A stretch of DNA of 64,000 nucleotides from NCBI RefSeq assembly GCF_014773225.1, contig NZ_JACXAJ010000001.1, forward strand, positions 248,001 through 312,000, in the 5' to 3' direction. Below the pieces are notes generated by a model. The model ran no database searches, was not told the DNA's origin, and was given only the letters and a program-made list of their open reading frames with translations. Position 1 is the first letter of the stretch. Each line of letters begins with the position of its first letter. Made by a program: the position numbers and the translations under genes. Shown piece by piece: positions 9,913 through 19,148 of the stretch. The DNA is from Pontibacter aquaedesilientis. Lineage in GTDB: Bacteria > Bacteroidota > Bacteroidia > Cytophagales > Hymenobacteraceae.

Positions 9913-12474
9913 TTACTTTTTCAGGTATACCCGGAAGGTGGAGCCGACCCCTAACTGGCTTTCCACCTCTATGTGGCCACCGGCGTTTTCCACGATCTTT
10001 TTCACCATGTAAAGCCCGATACCGGAGCCCTCCACGTGATTGTGCATGCGGCTGAACATCGTGAATAGCTTTTGACTCCCTGACAGGTTCATCCCCAGTC
10101 CATTGTCCTGGACCATCAGCAAATAGAAGCTTCCTTTTGGATGGCAGGTGATCCGGATTTTGGGTTTGCGGTCCGGCGAACTATACTTGATAGCGTTGGA
10201 GAGCAGGTTGTAGATGACGGAGCGCAGGTTTTTATGCGAAAAGTGAAGATAAGGACAGGCTACAATGTCTATATCCAGCTCCGCCCCGGCCACATCCATC
10301 TGGGAAGATAGGTCCAGCCGGACATCGTTGATCACTTCTGCCAGGTCAATCAAGGTGGCTTCCGGGCTATTTTCCTTCTGCAACTTGATGACCTCGGTCA
10401 GGTGATCGATGGTTCGCTTAAAGCGCCTGATGGAATCTTCGATCATGCTGACGACCTGCGTCAGTTCTTCTGATTTCAGTAACTCAGGTGGCATAGACTC
10501 CAGCAGGATCTGCACCAGTCTCTCAATGTTGAAAATCGGCGCTTTCAGGTCATGAGAGGCCGTATAGATAAAATTGTCCAGATCCACATTGGTGCGTATC
10601 AGCTGTTCGTTGGCGGCGCTTAGCTGCAGGTTCGTGGCAGCCAGTTTCCTGGAAAGTGCCTTTGCTTCCTGCCCACTTGCTTCTACCCGATGAAACGCTT
10701 CTACCTGGTCTGTGATATCTGATACCAAGGTATAGAAACCGGCGACTTGTCCATCTCTTATATCCGGCACGTAGCTGGTCCTGATGTACTTGACGAAGTC
10801 TTTTCGATAAGGCATTTCACTCTCAAAATCGAGCCGTTCGCCGGCTAGAGCCCGGTCGATATACTGTTTCACGCCCTCGTAGGCACTTTCGCCCACCACC
10901 TCGCGGACAGAGCGACCCAGTAGGTCAGCAGATTTGATAGGGAACCAGGATTCGTAGGCCTTGTTGGCAAAACGGTACTTTTCTTCCTTGTCGAGGTAGC
11001 CGATCAGCACAGGCAGGGCGTCGGTGATAAGACGGAGCTGCTCCGCACTCTGCTCTACTTTTTGCCGGGCCCGCACCTGCTCTGTTACATCCTGCGCGTA
11101 CACCATCACGCCATCCACTTTGCCGTGCTCGTTCTGGCGTGCCATGTAGGTAAAGGTGAAAAGGATCTCCTCTGGTTCATCCCCTTCGTGGCGCGCCAGC
11201 ATCAGCGGAAACTCGTTGCCTTCATAGAGTTTGCCCGTTTCATATACCTGATCCAAAATGCCAGGTATGGCTGAATCCTTCAATTCAGGCAGCGCATCCA
11301 GCAAGGGTTTGCCCAGCATTTTACGGCCCGGGAAGATCTTTTGGAAAGCCGGGTTCACCAATTGGAAAACGTGCTTTGGTCCATCCAGCAACAGAAATGG
11401 GATAGGGGCATCCACAAACAACGTTTGGAGACGCTTATGCTGCAATTCCGTTAAGGCTTTGGAGCGCTCCAACTCCTGAGTCCGGAGCGCTATGCGCGCC
11501 TCCAGCTCCATGTTGAGTTTCTTCAGTTCTTCCTGGGCAGCGGAGAGCTCCGCATTGGCCTGCATCAGTTCGAGGCGGGCTTCTACCTGCGCGGTTACCT
11601 GGTAGGCAAACACCATAATGCCCTCTATGATCCCTTGTAGGTTGCGGACGGGCTGGTAGGTGAAGTTATAGTAATTCTCGCCTAAATGGCCCGTGTTGGC
11701 ATGGTCCAGTTGCACCTTCATCTCGACGGCGTACACGCTTTCACCGGTTTCGTATACCTGGTTCAGCAAGTGCACGATGCCCTGCCCTTTTAGCTCAGGC
11801 ATGGCCTCAATAATCGGTTTCCCCAGCAGGGGGCGGTCCCCCACAAGTTCCTGATAGAGGGGGTTGACGAACTTGAATACATGCTGCGGGCCTTCAAAAA
11901 GGCAGATCAGCGCGGGGGCCTGCATGAAGGTGTTGTAGAGTTTCTGGCGTTCAAGCTCAGCTTCTGCTCTGGCCGAAACCAACTGGGCCTTCGTGATTTT
12001 CTGCTCACCGGAGAGCACCTCCACCAAATGCTCGCTTTGCTCCAGCTTTTCCTGGGTAAGCACCTGCTCACTCACGTCCACCACCTTGTGAAGTATATAC
12101 TGGATGTTTTGCGCCTCATCCATGATGGGGGTATTGGTCGGAAGCCAGTATTTTTCCTTGAATTCACCTGAACCTAGTGGCAGCTGTACATCATAGCGCT
12201 GCAGAGCCATTTGGTGGGGCTTCTTGTGCTGCAGCACCCAATTCAGGGAGTACTGTAAATTCTTAATACCATCTGGGGCAGAAAGGGCTGGGTTTTCTGG
12301 AAACACATCAAAGAGGTAACGGTCTTTTATTTCGTCCAGAGTACGATGTGTAGCTGCCAGATAAGGTTTACTGGCCGACAGGATGGTGAAATCAGGAGCT
12401 AGGAGCAGGTATAGATCAGGTACTGCTTCTATAAAATGTAGTAGTTCTGTTGGCAAGGCAGCAATCTTTGTCAT
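9913..12474 (-). CDS. Four-PAS sensor histidine kinase (soluble)
   Basis: I start it at the ATG at 12474 (MTKIAALPTELL), giving 853 residues; an upstream start at 12513 adds 13 residues unlike the family. PAS repeats lie near residues 10-125, 185-305, 345-460 and 470-590; the second and third share FKFVNP/FQLVNPAFQKIFPGRK-like segments and look duplicated. Coiled-coil linkers lie between them. The HisKA motif is TASHDLKAPI, with phospho-acceptor His. The ATPase has N-box NLLSNAIKYSS, DNGLGMN and GSGIGLYMVKKI. No transmembrane segment or receiver domain is present, so it should be a cytoplasmic sensor passing phosphate to a regulator encoded elsewhere. The ligands are unknown. Confidence 0.9.
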   Translation of the reverse strand: MTKIAALPTELLHFIEAVPDLYLLLAPDFTILSASKPYLAATHRTLDEIKDRYLFDVFPENPALSAPDGIKNLQYSLNWVLQHKKPHQMALQRYDVQLPLGSGEFKEKYWLPTNTPIMDEAQNIQYILHKVVDVSEQVLTQEKLEQSEHLVEVLSGEQKITKAQLVSARAEAELERQKLYNTFMQAPALICLFEGPQHVFKFVNPLYQELVGDRPLLGKPIIEAMPELKGQGIVHLLNQVYETGESVYAVEMKVQLDHANTGHLGENYYNFTYQPVRNLQGIIEGIMVFAYQVTAQVEARLELMQANAELSAAQEELKKLNMELEARIALRTQELERSKALTELQHKRLQTLFVDAPIPFLLLDGPKHVFQLVNPAFQKIFPGRKMLGKPLLDALPELKDSAIPGILDQVYETGKLYEGNEFPLMLARHEGDEPEEILFTFTYMARQNEHGKVDGVMVYAQDVTEQVRARQKVEQSAEQLRLITDALPVLIGYLDKEEKYRFANKAYESWFPIKSADLLGRSVREVVGESAYEGVKQYIDRALAGERLDFESEMPYRKDFVKYIRTSYVPDIRDGQVAGFYTLVSDITDQVEAFHRVEASGQEAKALSRKLAATNLQLSAANEQLIRTNVDLDNFIYTASHDLKAPIFNIERLVQILLESMPPELLKSEELTQVVSMIEDSIRRFKRTIDHLTEVIKLQKENSPEATLIDLAEVINDVRLDLSSQMDVAGAELDIDIVACPYLHFSHKNLRSVIYNLLSNAIKYSSPDRKPKIRITCHPKGSFYLLMVQDNGLGMNLSGSQKLFTMFSRMHNHVEGSGIGLYMVKKIVENAGGHIEVESQLGVGSTFRVYLKK

Positions 12475-12861
12475 GTCATTTAATCGAAATATAAAAGGTA
12501 ACTCCCCGCACAATCAGCATAAAATTAATGAGGAGTACGAAAATCGGTTAAGCCGGTTTGGCTCATCTCAGGAACTTGGTTTCGGAGGGGATAGGCCAGT
12601 TTTTTATATTCTGTGAATATCGGATTTTTTAAATAAATCTGCAACCGTTCCCGCCTTAGCTGCCTGGAAACTGCCAGGTAAATAGCTGCGCACCCCAAAT
12701 GGCCCTACCCTGCAAACTCGGGTTATGTTGCCGACAGTAAGTTTGCAGAGGTATATTCCGAAAGAGAAGCAGCGAGAAAGCATTGTATTTCGTACGTACT
12801 CAGGAAGTAGGTCAAAGTACCCGGCTGCAGTCGGGAAATCGAAAGACGAGCATAATCCAAG
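12475..12861. other. Intergenic stretch between divergent genes
   Basis: This region separates the histidine kinase (-) and a small lipoprotein gene (+), so it must hold both promoters. I see AT-rich tracts near 12600-12640 and one AGGTATA copy near 12750, but no convincing gene, RNA or repeat. A minus-strand open frame at 12723-12938 overlaps the lipoprotein gene and has no family resemblance. Confidence 0.5.
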
Positions 12862-13323
12862 ATGAGATGGACACTATTACTGCTGCTGTTGCTGTGCTCC
12901 TGCGTCGCACAACGCGAGGCAGAAAAGCAGCCTGACAAAAAGATACCTAAGTATTACCCGCCCGCCATTGCTGTACCGCGTCCGATTGTAGCCAAAAGGT
13001 CGGTTCTTGTCCCTGTGTTGGAACGAAGCCCGGTAGTCGCTCGTCCTGCCTATACCCTGGAATGCCCTGCCTGTGAGCCTACGATCGTAACAGAAACCCT
13101 ATACCTGCCAGACACGGTGATGCTGGACTCACTGAACAGAGAGTTGGAGATAGAGCTGCTTGCCAACCAGGCCATCCGTAAAAAACTCAAATCCACCGAA
13201 GCGGAACGCGACTTTTGGCAGGAGAAAAATCGACAGAAGTTCTGGACCCTGATCGCCATGGCTGTTTTTGGGTTGCTGTACATCCTGTTTAAAGTACTGG
13301 CCTCCCGGGTGCGTGAAACCTAA
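12862..13323 (+). CDS. Small predicted lipoprotein with C-terminal membrane anchor
   Basis: I do not recognise a family. The 153 residues begin MRWTLLLLLLLCSC, which reads as a lipoprotein signal with the lipidated Cys near position 14. A proline-rich linker follows (PPAIAVPRPI), then a pair of cysteines CPAC, and a helical stretch likely to form a coiled coil (about residues 90-125, SLNRELEIELLANQAIRKKL). It ends with a transmembrane segment (LIAMAVFGLLYILFKVLA) and a short basic tail. A lipid anchor at one end and a membrane span at the other would let it bridge two membranes or hug one. It stands alone between divergent and convergent neighbours. Confidence 0.55.
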   Translation: MRWTLLLLLLLCSCVAQREAEKQPDKKIPKYYPPAIAVPRPIVAKRSVLVPVLERSPVVARPAYTLECPACEPTIVTETLYLPDTVMLDSLNRELEIELLANQAIRKKLKSTEAERDFWQEKNRQKFWTLIAMAVFGLLYILFKVLASRVRET

Positions 13324-13328
13324 AAAAA

Positions 13329-13356
13329 ACAGCCGCTGCCATTTGGCAGCGGCTGT
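13329..13356 (-). terminator. Intrinsic terminator for the alpha/beta-hydrolase gene
   Basis: A perfect 12-bp stem, ACAGCCGCTGCC with GGCAGCGGCTGT, surrounds an ATTT loop. On the minus strand it is followed by eight T (13322-13329 read in reverse). It lies between the convergent lipoprotein (+) and hydrolase (-) genes and clearly serves the minus strand; on the plus strand the T tract is lacking. Confidence 0.85.
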
Positions 13357-13378
13357 TCCGGAAATTCCAATCTATACC

Positions 13379-14215
13379 TTATCGCCGCAGGAAGTCCAGC
13401 AAATGACTGTTGACTTCCTCTTTGTGCGTTACGAACATTCCGTGCGGGGCGTCCTTGATCACGACATACTTGTTTTCCCGGATCCCTTCGGCTGCTTTCT
13501 CGCTGCTGGGTTTAATGGGCACGATCTGGTCCGCATCGCCGTGCATGATCAGGGTCGGTACCCGCACGTTTCGCAATTCCTGTCTGAAATCGGTGTAGGC
13601 CCAAGCTTTGGCTGTTTCGATGGTGCCGCGCGGGGAGGCAAGCGAGGCGATTGTCCAGTCGTAGCGCAGCTGTTCCTCACTCGATTTACCCTTGTTGTCG
13701 CTGTAGTTGTAAAACAGCTTGCTGAACTCTGCCAGGAAAGAAACCCGGTTGGTCTTCAGGGAGTCGATGATTTCTTCCAGTTTCTCATCCGGCACACCAT
13801 CCGGGTTATCGTCCGATTTCTTCACCTTCGGAATAATGGAGCTGATGAGCACTGCCTTGGAAACTCTGTCATCACCGAACATCGAAAGGTAGCGCACCAC
13901 CTCGCCGCCACCCATCGAAAAGCCCACCAGCACACAATGGTAAAGGTCCAGCTGCTCGATCAGGGAGCGCAGGTCAAGGGCCAGGGAGCTGTAGTCGTAG
14001 TGGTGCCAGGGGTGATCCGAATCGCCGAAGCCGCGCCGGTCGTAGGCAATGCAGCGGTAGCCGGCATTCACGAGAGCCTGTATTTGGTGCTCCCACATTT
14101 TGTGGCTCAGTGGCCAGCCGTGTATCAGGATAACGGGTTGCCCTTCACCATAATCCTGGTAATTGATGTACACGTTCTCGCCTTTCTGGATGTCCTCGGT
14201 TTCGATAAATGACAT
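13379..14215 (-). CDS. Alpha/beta hydrolase, non-heme haloperoxidase-like
   Basis: The 278-residue protein shows the hydrolase fold order. An oxyanion region HGWPLSHKMWE comes first, then YDRRGFGDSD. The nucleophile elbow is VGFSMGGGEV with Ser100, the acid is in MHGDADQIVP, and the catalytic His is in DAPHGMFVTHKEE. This pattern matches the cofactor-free chloroperoxidase/esterase group; the natural substrate cannot be told. It has no signal peptide. It is a single gene with its own terminator. A 314-residue open frame on the opposite strand is a shadow. Confidence 0.85.
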   Translation of the reverse strand: MSFIETEDIQKGENVYINYQDYGEGQPVILIHGWPLSHKMWEHQIQALVNAGYRCIAYDRRGFGDSDHPWHHYDYSSLALDLRSLIEQLDLYHCVLVGFSMGGGEVVRYLSMFGDDRVSKAVLISSIIPKVKKSDDNPDGVPDEKLEEIIDSLKTNRVSFLAEFSKLFYNYSDNKGKSSEEQLRYDWTIASLASPRGTIETAKAWAYTDFRQELRNVRVPTLIMHGDADQIVPIKPSSEKAAEGIRENKYVVIKDAPHGMFVTHKEEVNSHLLDFLRR

Positions 14216-14362
14216 AGTTTTAAGTTTGTTTTGGTGTTAGAAATAGGAAAAAAAGCCTGCCGTTTCAGGTCTTTTCCTTTAACTGTGTTTCCATGGAAAT
14301 GTTCCTGTCACATGCAGATTGGGATTCGTTTTCAGGAGGTTGCCCAACCCCGATGGGGGAAA

Positions 14363-15160
14363 TTACTCCACTTCCGTCGGCACTTTCAACTGGAGTATGC
14401 TGGACTGGTCTACTTTGATGATTCCTCGCTTGGGCCGATCCAGATCGATGATGATAAAAACGACCAGGCAGATCAACAGGGTCATCATCATGGCCGGTAC
14501 GGTGGTTCTCTTCTTGCCCAGTCCGCTTGCGTAACCCATCAGGGCACCTGACACAATGAAGACGATGAACAGCAGAAAGAGGATCACCTCCGGCACATGC
14601 AGCGCCAGGATCGCGTTGCGCCTCCCGAAGGCGTCGATCATGTTGTTGAGGGCGTCAATGAAGTAACCTGTCGTTACGTTTCGAGGGTCTACACGGGCGG
14701 CCTTAACCGCTGTGAGCCAAATTTCGTGTTGCTGCTTCTTGGTCTCATTTTCTAGCTTATGGAGCTCACTCACCATCACAGTACCGCTTGCGCTCACGGC
14801 AAGCCGAAGGTCTATGTAGCGTTGCAGTTGCTGTTCAGCCAGTGTATCGAGTGGGGCAGGGAGCAGGTTGGTTCGGAGGAGGGCGGTGCCGATGGTATTC
14901 GCTTCGTGGATCACGGCCTCGCTGCGGTTGTTGAAGCGTTGCAGGGCCATGTTGAAGGTGAAACCAAGTATAAGGGCCAGCAAACCCAGGGTGCCGGCCT
15001 GTATGGTGTTGGTCTGCGTTTTGACATCCACATCAATTTTGGTCTGGTAGTAGTGGCCCAGCCGGTAGCCCAGTTCGTTTGCCAACAGGATCAAAACAAA
15101 CAGGGTAGTAACGATTAAGATACTGTTCTGGTCATACATGATTTCTTTTGAAAAGTCCAT
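14363..15160 (-). CDS. Membrane protein, DUF4239 / bestrophin-like domain
   Basis: The 265-residue protein has hydrophobic segments near residues 13-30 and 50-70 and two near the C-terminus (VILFLLFIVFIVSGALMGYA and TTVPAMMMTLLICLVVFII). The diagnostic stretch is LLALILGFTFNMALQRFNNR followed by EAVIHEANTIGTALLR, typical of the bestrophin-like DUF4239 family. Members are thought to be small integral membrane proteins of uncertain, possibly channel-like, function. No partner gene is obvious; truA lies 95 bp downstream on the same strand's far side. Confidence 0.75.
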   Translation of the reverse strand: MDFSKEIMYDQNSILIVTTLFVLILLANELGYRLGHYYQTKIDVDVKTQTNTIQAGTLGLLALILGFTFNMALQRFNNRSEAVIHEANTIGTALLRTNLLPAPLDTLAEQQLQRYIDLRLAVSASGTVMVSELHKLENETKKQQHEIWLTAVKAARVDPRNVTTGYFIDALNNMIDAFGRRNAILALHVPEVILFLLFIVFIVSGALMGYASGLGKKRTTVPAMMMTLLICLVVFIIIDLDRPKRGIIKVDQSSILQLKVPTEVE

Positions 15161-15255
15161 TTACATCAGCCATACAAGATGTTACTTTTCGCAGCCTGAC
15201 CGATTGCGAATATGCTGTATACGGATATTCGGCAGAAGGTATAGCCCGGAGCGTC

Positions 15256-16065
15256 CTATACGGTTTGCCAGCCGGAAATTATGCTGGGCTGCCCTATACC
15301 TGAAGAGGAACTTCGGGGCGCGAGGTTGAGGTAGGGGTAGGTGACTTTAGAAAGGTATAACCCCTGCGGAAAAGCCGGGCTCAGGATTTTGGGGGTGTGT
15401 TCGGTGGCCAGATAGCTCTCAAACTCATCCAGGCTTAGTGCGCCGGTACCAACCTGCAGCAGTTTTCCGACGATGATACGGATCATCCTGCTCAAAAACC
15501 GATTGGCGGATATCTGAAAACGCAACCTGTCTCCATTTTCAGATGCCAGCCATTGGGCCGTCGTTACATGGCAGAGGGTGCTCTCGTGTGCAGCCGGGGT
15601 AATGCAGAAGTTCTTAAAATCCTTATAAAAGGGGAGCAGGGCCGTAGCGGTTTTCAGGTGGTCCAGGTTCAGGTGCCGGATCAGGTATAGGGAGCTCACA
15701 TCGCTCAGAAAAGGGTCTTTATAGGTATGGATAAAATAATCGTAGCTCCGGCTGTTGGCGTCAAAGCGGGCATGGGGCAGGCCTTCCATCGGTATGATGT
15801 CGAACACAGCAATGTCCGGAGGCAGTACTTTGTTGAGCCGGAACAACATGTCGAATTCCCAGGGTTGGGCGACATCCAGGTGAAAGAAAAACTGGCTGGC
15901 ATGCACACCGGCATCCGTGCGCCCACATCCGACAATGGCCACCGGCGCTCTCAGGATTTTGCCCAGGCACGCCTCTATCGTTGCCTGCACATTTACCCCA
16001 TAAGGGTGCCGCTGCCAGCCCCGGTAGTTGGTACCGCTATACCCAATATGGAAGAAATAACGCAT
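15256..16065 (-). CDS. truA: tRNA pseudouridine synthase A
   Basis: The 269-residue protein begins MRYFFHIGYSGTNYRGWQRH. It contains the catalytic-loop motif VGCGRTDAGVHA, with the nucleophilic Asp51, then FFFHLD and a FDANSRSYDYFI stretch. The C-terminal part has NRFLSRMIRIIVGKLLQVGTG, the TruA dimer and tRNA-binding region. The enzyme converts uridines 38-40 of tRNA anticodon stems to pseudouridine. Length and motif order match the family. It is divergent from the ABC exporter gene. Confidence 0.95.
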   Translation of the reverse strand: MRYFFHIGYSGTNYRGWQRHPYGVNVQATIEACLGKILRAPVAIVGCGRTDAGVHASQFFFHLDVAQPWEFDMLFRLNKVLPPDIAVFDIIPMEGLPHARFDANSRSYDYFIHTYKDPFLSDVSSLYLIRHLNLDHLKTATALLPFYKDFKNFCITPAAHESTLCHVTTAQWLASENGDRLRFQISANRFLSRMIRIIVGKLLQVGTGALSLDEFESYLATEHTPKILSPAFPQGLYLSKVTYPYLNLAPRSSSSGIGQPSIISGWQTV

Positions 16066-16210
16066 GCAATTGTTAGGATTAGACTATGCTGAAATCAGGT
16101 ATACAAGGTAGTGCAAAAACTCAGAACGGATGCCATCCAAAGAATTGCGGACGCTTTAAAGTTTCCGCTACGGATTAATAAGCTTAATTTTGGGATTCAA
16201 GCAGCGCACC

Positions 16211-17959
16211 ATGTCGAAATCCAAAAAGCTTAACAATGTGACCCTGGGCCAGGTCTTCAGAACCATTATCTTGCCCCGTAAGAATTACCTGGCCATTGGC
16301 CTGGTCCTGATCATCATCAGCCGCCTGGCCGGACTGGTGTTGCCGGGAGCCAGCAAATTCCTGATCGACGACGTGATCCCGAACGGAGACAGCACCCTGT
16401 TGAAGTGGTTGATCGGGGCTGTGGTTGGGGCTATTGTGATTCAGTCGGTCACGTCCTTTGCACTGACGCAGATACTGAGCGTGGAGGCGCAGCATTTGAT
16501 CTCGCAGCTGCGAGCCAAAGTACAGCGACACATCATCCAACTGCCCATTCGCTTTTTTGACAATACCAAAACCGGGGAGCTTGTGTCGCGCATCATGACC
16601 GATGTGGAGGGCGTGCGCAATTTGGTCGGGACGGGCTTTGCCCAGATGATCGGCGGGGTGCTGACCTCACTTATCTGTTTGGTGCTGCTTATCTACATCA
16701 GTCCGCTCATGACGGCCTATGTCTTGCTGCCCGTGGCGATTTTCGGTTTCATTTCCCTGAAGGCCTTTGGCAAGATACGGCCTATTTTCCGGGAACGTGG
16801 CGTCATCAATGCCGAAGTAACGGGCAGGCTCACAGAAACGCTCGGAGGCGTGCGCGTGATCAAGGGGTTCAATGCCGAGGAGCAGGAGATCAGAACCTTT
16901 GAAGATGGCGTGACCCGACTTTTCCTGAACGTGAAGAAGAGCCTGATCACCACCAGCCTGGTTACTTCTTCGGCTACCCTGCTGCTGGGCCTCGCTTCGG
17001 CGGGCATCATGGGCATTGGCGGTTACCAGATCATGAGTGGCGAAATGACCTTCGGCGACTTTCTGGCCTTTACGCTATACCTGGGTTTTATGATAGCGCC
17101 TATTCTGCAAATGAGCAATATTGGGAGCCAGTTTACGGAAGCCTTTGCCGGTCTGGACCGTACGGAGGAAATCCTGAATATGCCGCTGGAGAATGCCGGC
17201 GGACAGCGTACCCTCAACCTGGAGCCGATCCATGGGGATGTGGTTTTCGATAAGGTTTCGTTTGCTTATGAGGAAGGGAAGGATGTGGTAAAGGAGATCA
17301 GCTTTAAAGCGCCTGCCGGTTCTGTTACGGCGTTGGTCGGGACATCCGGTTCAGGCAAAACCACCATCGCCGGGTTGGCAGCTTCGTTCCTGAACCCGGA
17401 GAGTGGCACCATCACCGTGGACGGCCACGACCTGCAAACCATCAGCCTGCAGAGCTACCGCAGCCAGCTGGGAGTGGTGCTGCAGGACGACTTTCTGTTT
17501 GAGGGTACCATCCGGAACAACATCCTCTTTCCGCGCCCTAACGCCACAGATGACCAACTCATGCAAGCCGTGGAAGCCGCCCACGTGCAGGAGTTCACCG
17601 ATCGATTTCCTGATGGACTGAACACGCTGATAGGGGAGCGGGGCGTGAAACTCTCAGGCGGACAGCGGCAGCGCATCGCCATCGCTCGTGCTATACTAGC
17701 CGATCCGCGCATCCTGATTCTGGACGAAGCCACTTCCAATCTCGACACAGAGAGCGAAAGCCTGATACAAGCCAGTTTGAAAAACCTGATGCAGGGGCGC
17801 ACAACTTTCGTGATTGCCCACCGACTCAGCACCATTCGCCAGGCCGACCAGATTCTGGTTATTGAGCAAGGGCACATAGTAGAGCAGGGCCGACACGAGG
17901 AATTGCTGGAAAAGAAAGGGAGATACTACCAATTGTATACCTACCAGGCCAGAATTTAA
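16211..17959 (+). CDS. ABC-type exporter, fused membrane and ATPase domains
   Basis: I start at the ATG at 16211 (MSKSKKLNNV); a TTG 21 bases upstream is less likely. The 582 residues comprise a six-helix ABC transmembrane domain (about 1-310) and a nucleotide-binding domain with Walker A GTSGSGKTT, Q-loop VLQDDFLFEGT, signature LSGGQRQRIA, Walker B ILILDEATSNLD and switch His in IAHRLSTIR. It is an MsbA/LmrA-like half-transporter that should homodimerise in the inner membrane and export lipids or drugs. No accessory gene flanks it, so the substrate is open. Confidence 0.92.
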   Translation: MSKSKKLNNVTLGQVFRTIILPRKNYLAIGLVLIIISRLAGLVLPGASKFLIDDVIPNGDSTLLKWLIGAVVGAIVIQSVTSFALTQILSVEAQHLISQLRAKVQRHIIQLPIRFFDNTKTGELVSRIMTDVEGVRNLVGTGFAQMIGGVLTSLICLVLLIYISPLMTAYVLLPVAIFGFISLKAFGKIRPIFRERGVINAEVTGRLTETLGGVRVIKGFNAEEQEIRTFEDGVTRLFLNVKKSLITTSLVTSSATLLLGLASAGIMGIGGYQIMSGEMTFGDFLAFTLYLGFMIAPILQMSNIGSQFTEAFAGLDRTEEILNMPLENAGGQRTLNLEPIHGDVVFDKVSFAYEEGKDVVKEISFKAPAGSVTALVGTSGSGKTTIAGLAASFLNPESGTITVDGHDLQTISLQSYRSQLGVVLQDDFLFEGTIRNNILFPRPNATDDQLMQAVEAAHVQEFTDRFPDGLNTLIGERGVKLSGGQRQRIAIARAILADPRILILDEATSNLDTESESLIQASLKNLMQGRTTFVIAHRLSTIRQADQILVIEQGHIVEQGRHEELLEKKGRYYQLYTYQARI

Positions 17960-17994
17960 GGCCAAGTATAACCTAGCGAATTGAAGCCTGACGG

Positions 17995-18618
17995 TCAGGT
18001 GACATCCTGGTAAGACAGATCGAACTTGGACACCTCCGAATGCTTGATTAGTTTGGAGTGGGCATGGCAGATAGCCGAAAGCTCGCTGTTGCCATCAGCC
18101 TGGAATGTGTTTCGGGGGTAAGCGCAGAACAGAGGGAAGGCTGTGTTCTCCAGAAGCTCATTCCAGTACTGTTCCAGCAAAATGGTACCTGACTTGTTTT
18201 GCTGCTCCCACAAGATGGCGACCATTTCCCCGAAAGCGCGCAATTTCCTTCCGGTTGCCTGCACGCGGTCCAATTGCTCGGTGATGACAGCTGAAAAACG
18301 GTTGAAGTCGGGGCGGTCATCCAGCATGAACTTAGAGAGTGTCTCCTGTGCATCGAGTGGAATGTAACGTGTTGCAGCCTTTAAAGCGCTTACATGCAGC
18401 CCGTAGTTGTGCAATCTTTCCTCCAGGGCATGCAAGTGCTCACTGGTGGCGATCAAAATAACGGATTCCTCCGCCATGATGCCTCCCACCACGAAATCCT
18501 CCAGCATACTGAGGAGTGCTTCCTCGTTCTCATACAGTTGCACGACATGCGAGCAACTGCCAACTTCACACCAAAATGTTTCTGAGTTACATTCTTGCCA
18601 GTCTTCGTGTTTATCCAT
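17995..18618 (-). CDS. MEDS-domain sensor protein
   Basis: The 207-residue soluble protein carries SHVVQLYENEEALLSMLEDF, then ESVILIATSEHLHALEERL, then FGEMVAILWEQQNKSGTILL and FPLFCAYPRNTF. This matches the MEDS (methanogen/methylotroph DcmR sensory) domain, usually fused to kinases or anti-sigma regulators. Here it stands alone without an output domain, so it may sense a small molecule and act through a separate partner. It converges on the ABC exporter gene with 35 bp between the stops. Confidence 0.75.
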   Translation of the reverse strand: MDKHEDWQECNSETFWCEVGSCSHVVQLYENEEALLSMLEDFVVGGIMAEESVILIATSEHLHALEERLHNYGLHVSALKAATRYIPLDAQETLSKFMLDDRPDFNRFSAVITEQLDRVQATGRKLRAFGEMVAILWEQQNKSGTILLEQYWNELLENTAFPLFCAYPRNTFQADGNSELSAICHAHSKLIKHSEVSKFDLSYQDVT

Positions 18619-19148
18619 AATCGTTGTGTTTTACAAGATTGAAAATTTGGGAAGGACCCCACACGCATTAGAAGGGATAATGCCAGCCCCGCCTAGGGGT
18701 GCTCGGCTTATATAAGGTACTGCACTCCCCATATTTAGTTTCAATTGTTTGAAAATACAGATGCAAAATTGCCTTATTTCTATAAAATAATAGGATGGTT
18801 TCTATCTCACCAGCCTCGTTAATACCTATTAAATAGCTGAAAATGATAGTGTTAATTGGTAAATTTAAGCAGAAAGATGCAGGTTGCCGGGCGTTTTTTG
18901 AAGTAAGCAGATAAATGGGGTAGTGCGGTACAGGCAGCATCCTCTGTTTAGGGTTGCAACTGGCATGCGCAGGTCAGTTATTACGTGCTATACCTGTCCG
19001 ATGGGAGGTAGTCTTGTCAGAATGGGTGTAGGGGGCTGTTTCCGGTTATACCTCTTGTTAGCAGTTAATTTTCCGCGCAGGTATAATGCAGCAGCTCCGC
19101 TATACCTTAACTCTCCCAACGCCGTAGGTAGCTTAAACTAAGACCACT
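18619..19148. other. Intergenic stretch, no gene recognised
   Basis: This 530-bp region lies between divergent genes. It is AT-rich in its first half. AGGTATA/TATACCT copies lie near 18979, 19050, 19080 and 19102, an unusual local density. A minus-strand frame of 90 codons at 18668-18940 has no recognisable features and looks like chance. Confidence 0.45.

Noticed and set aside
13268-14212. A 314-codon open frame on the plus strand
   Set aside because: It lies opposite the alpha/beta-hydrolase gene, which has all family motifs; the protein of the other strand has none.
16190-16210. TTG start for the ABC exporter
   Set aside because: An ATG 21 bases downstream begins the family-like sequence; the extra residues add nothing.
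18668-18940. A 90-codon minus-strand frame in the gap before the HTTM gene
   Set aside because: No domain, no signal peptide and no plausible start context; likely chance in AT-rich DNA.
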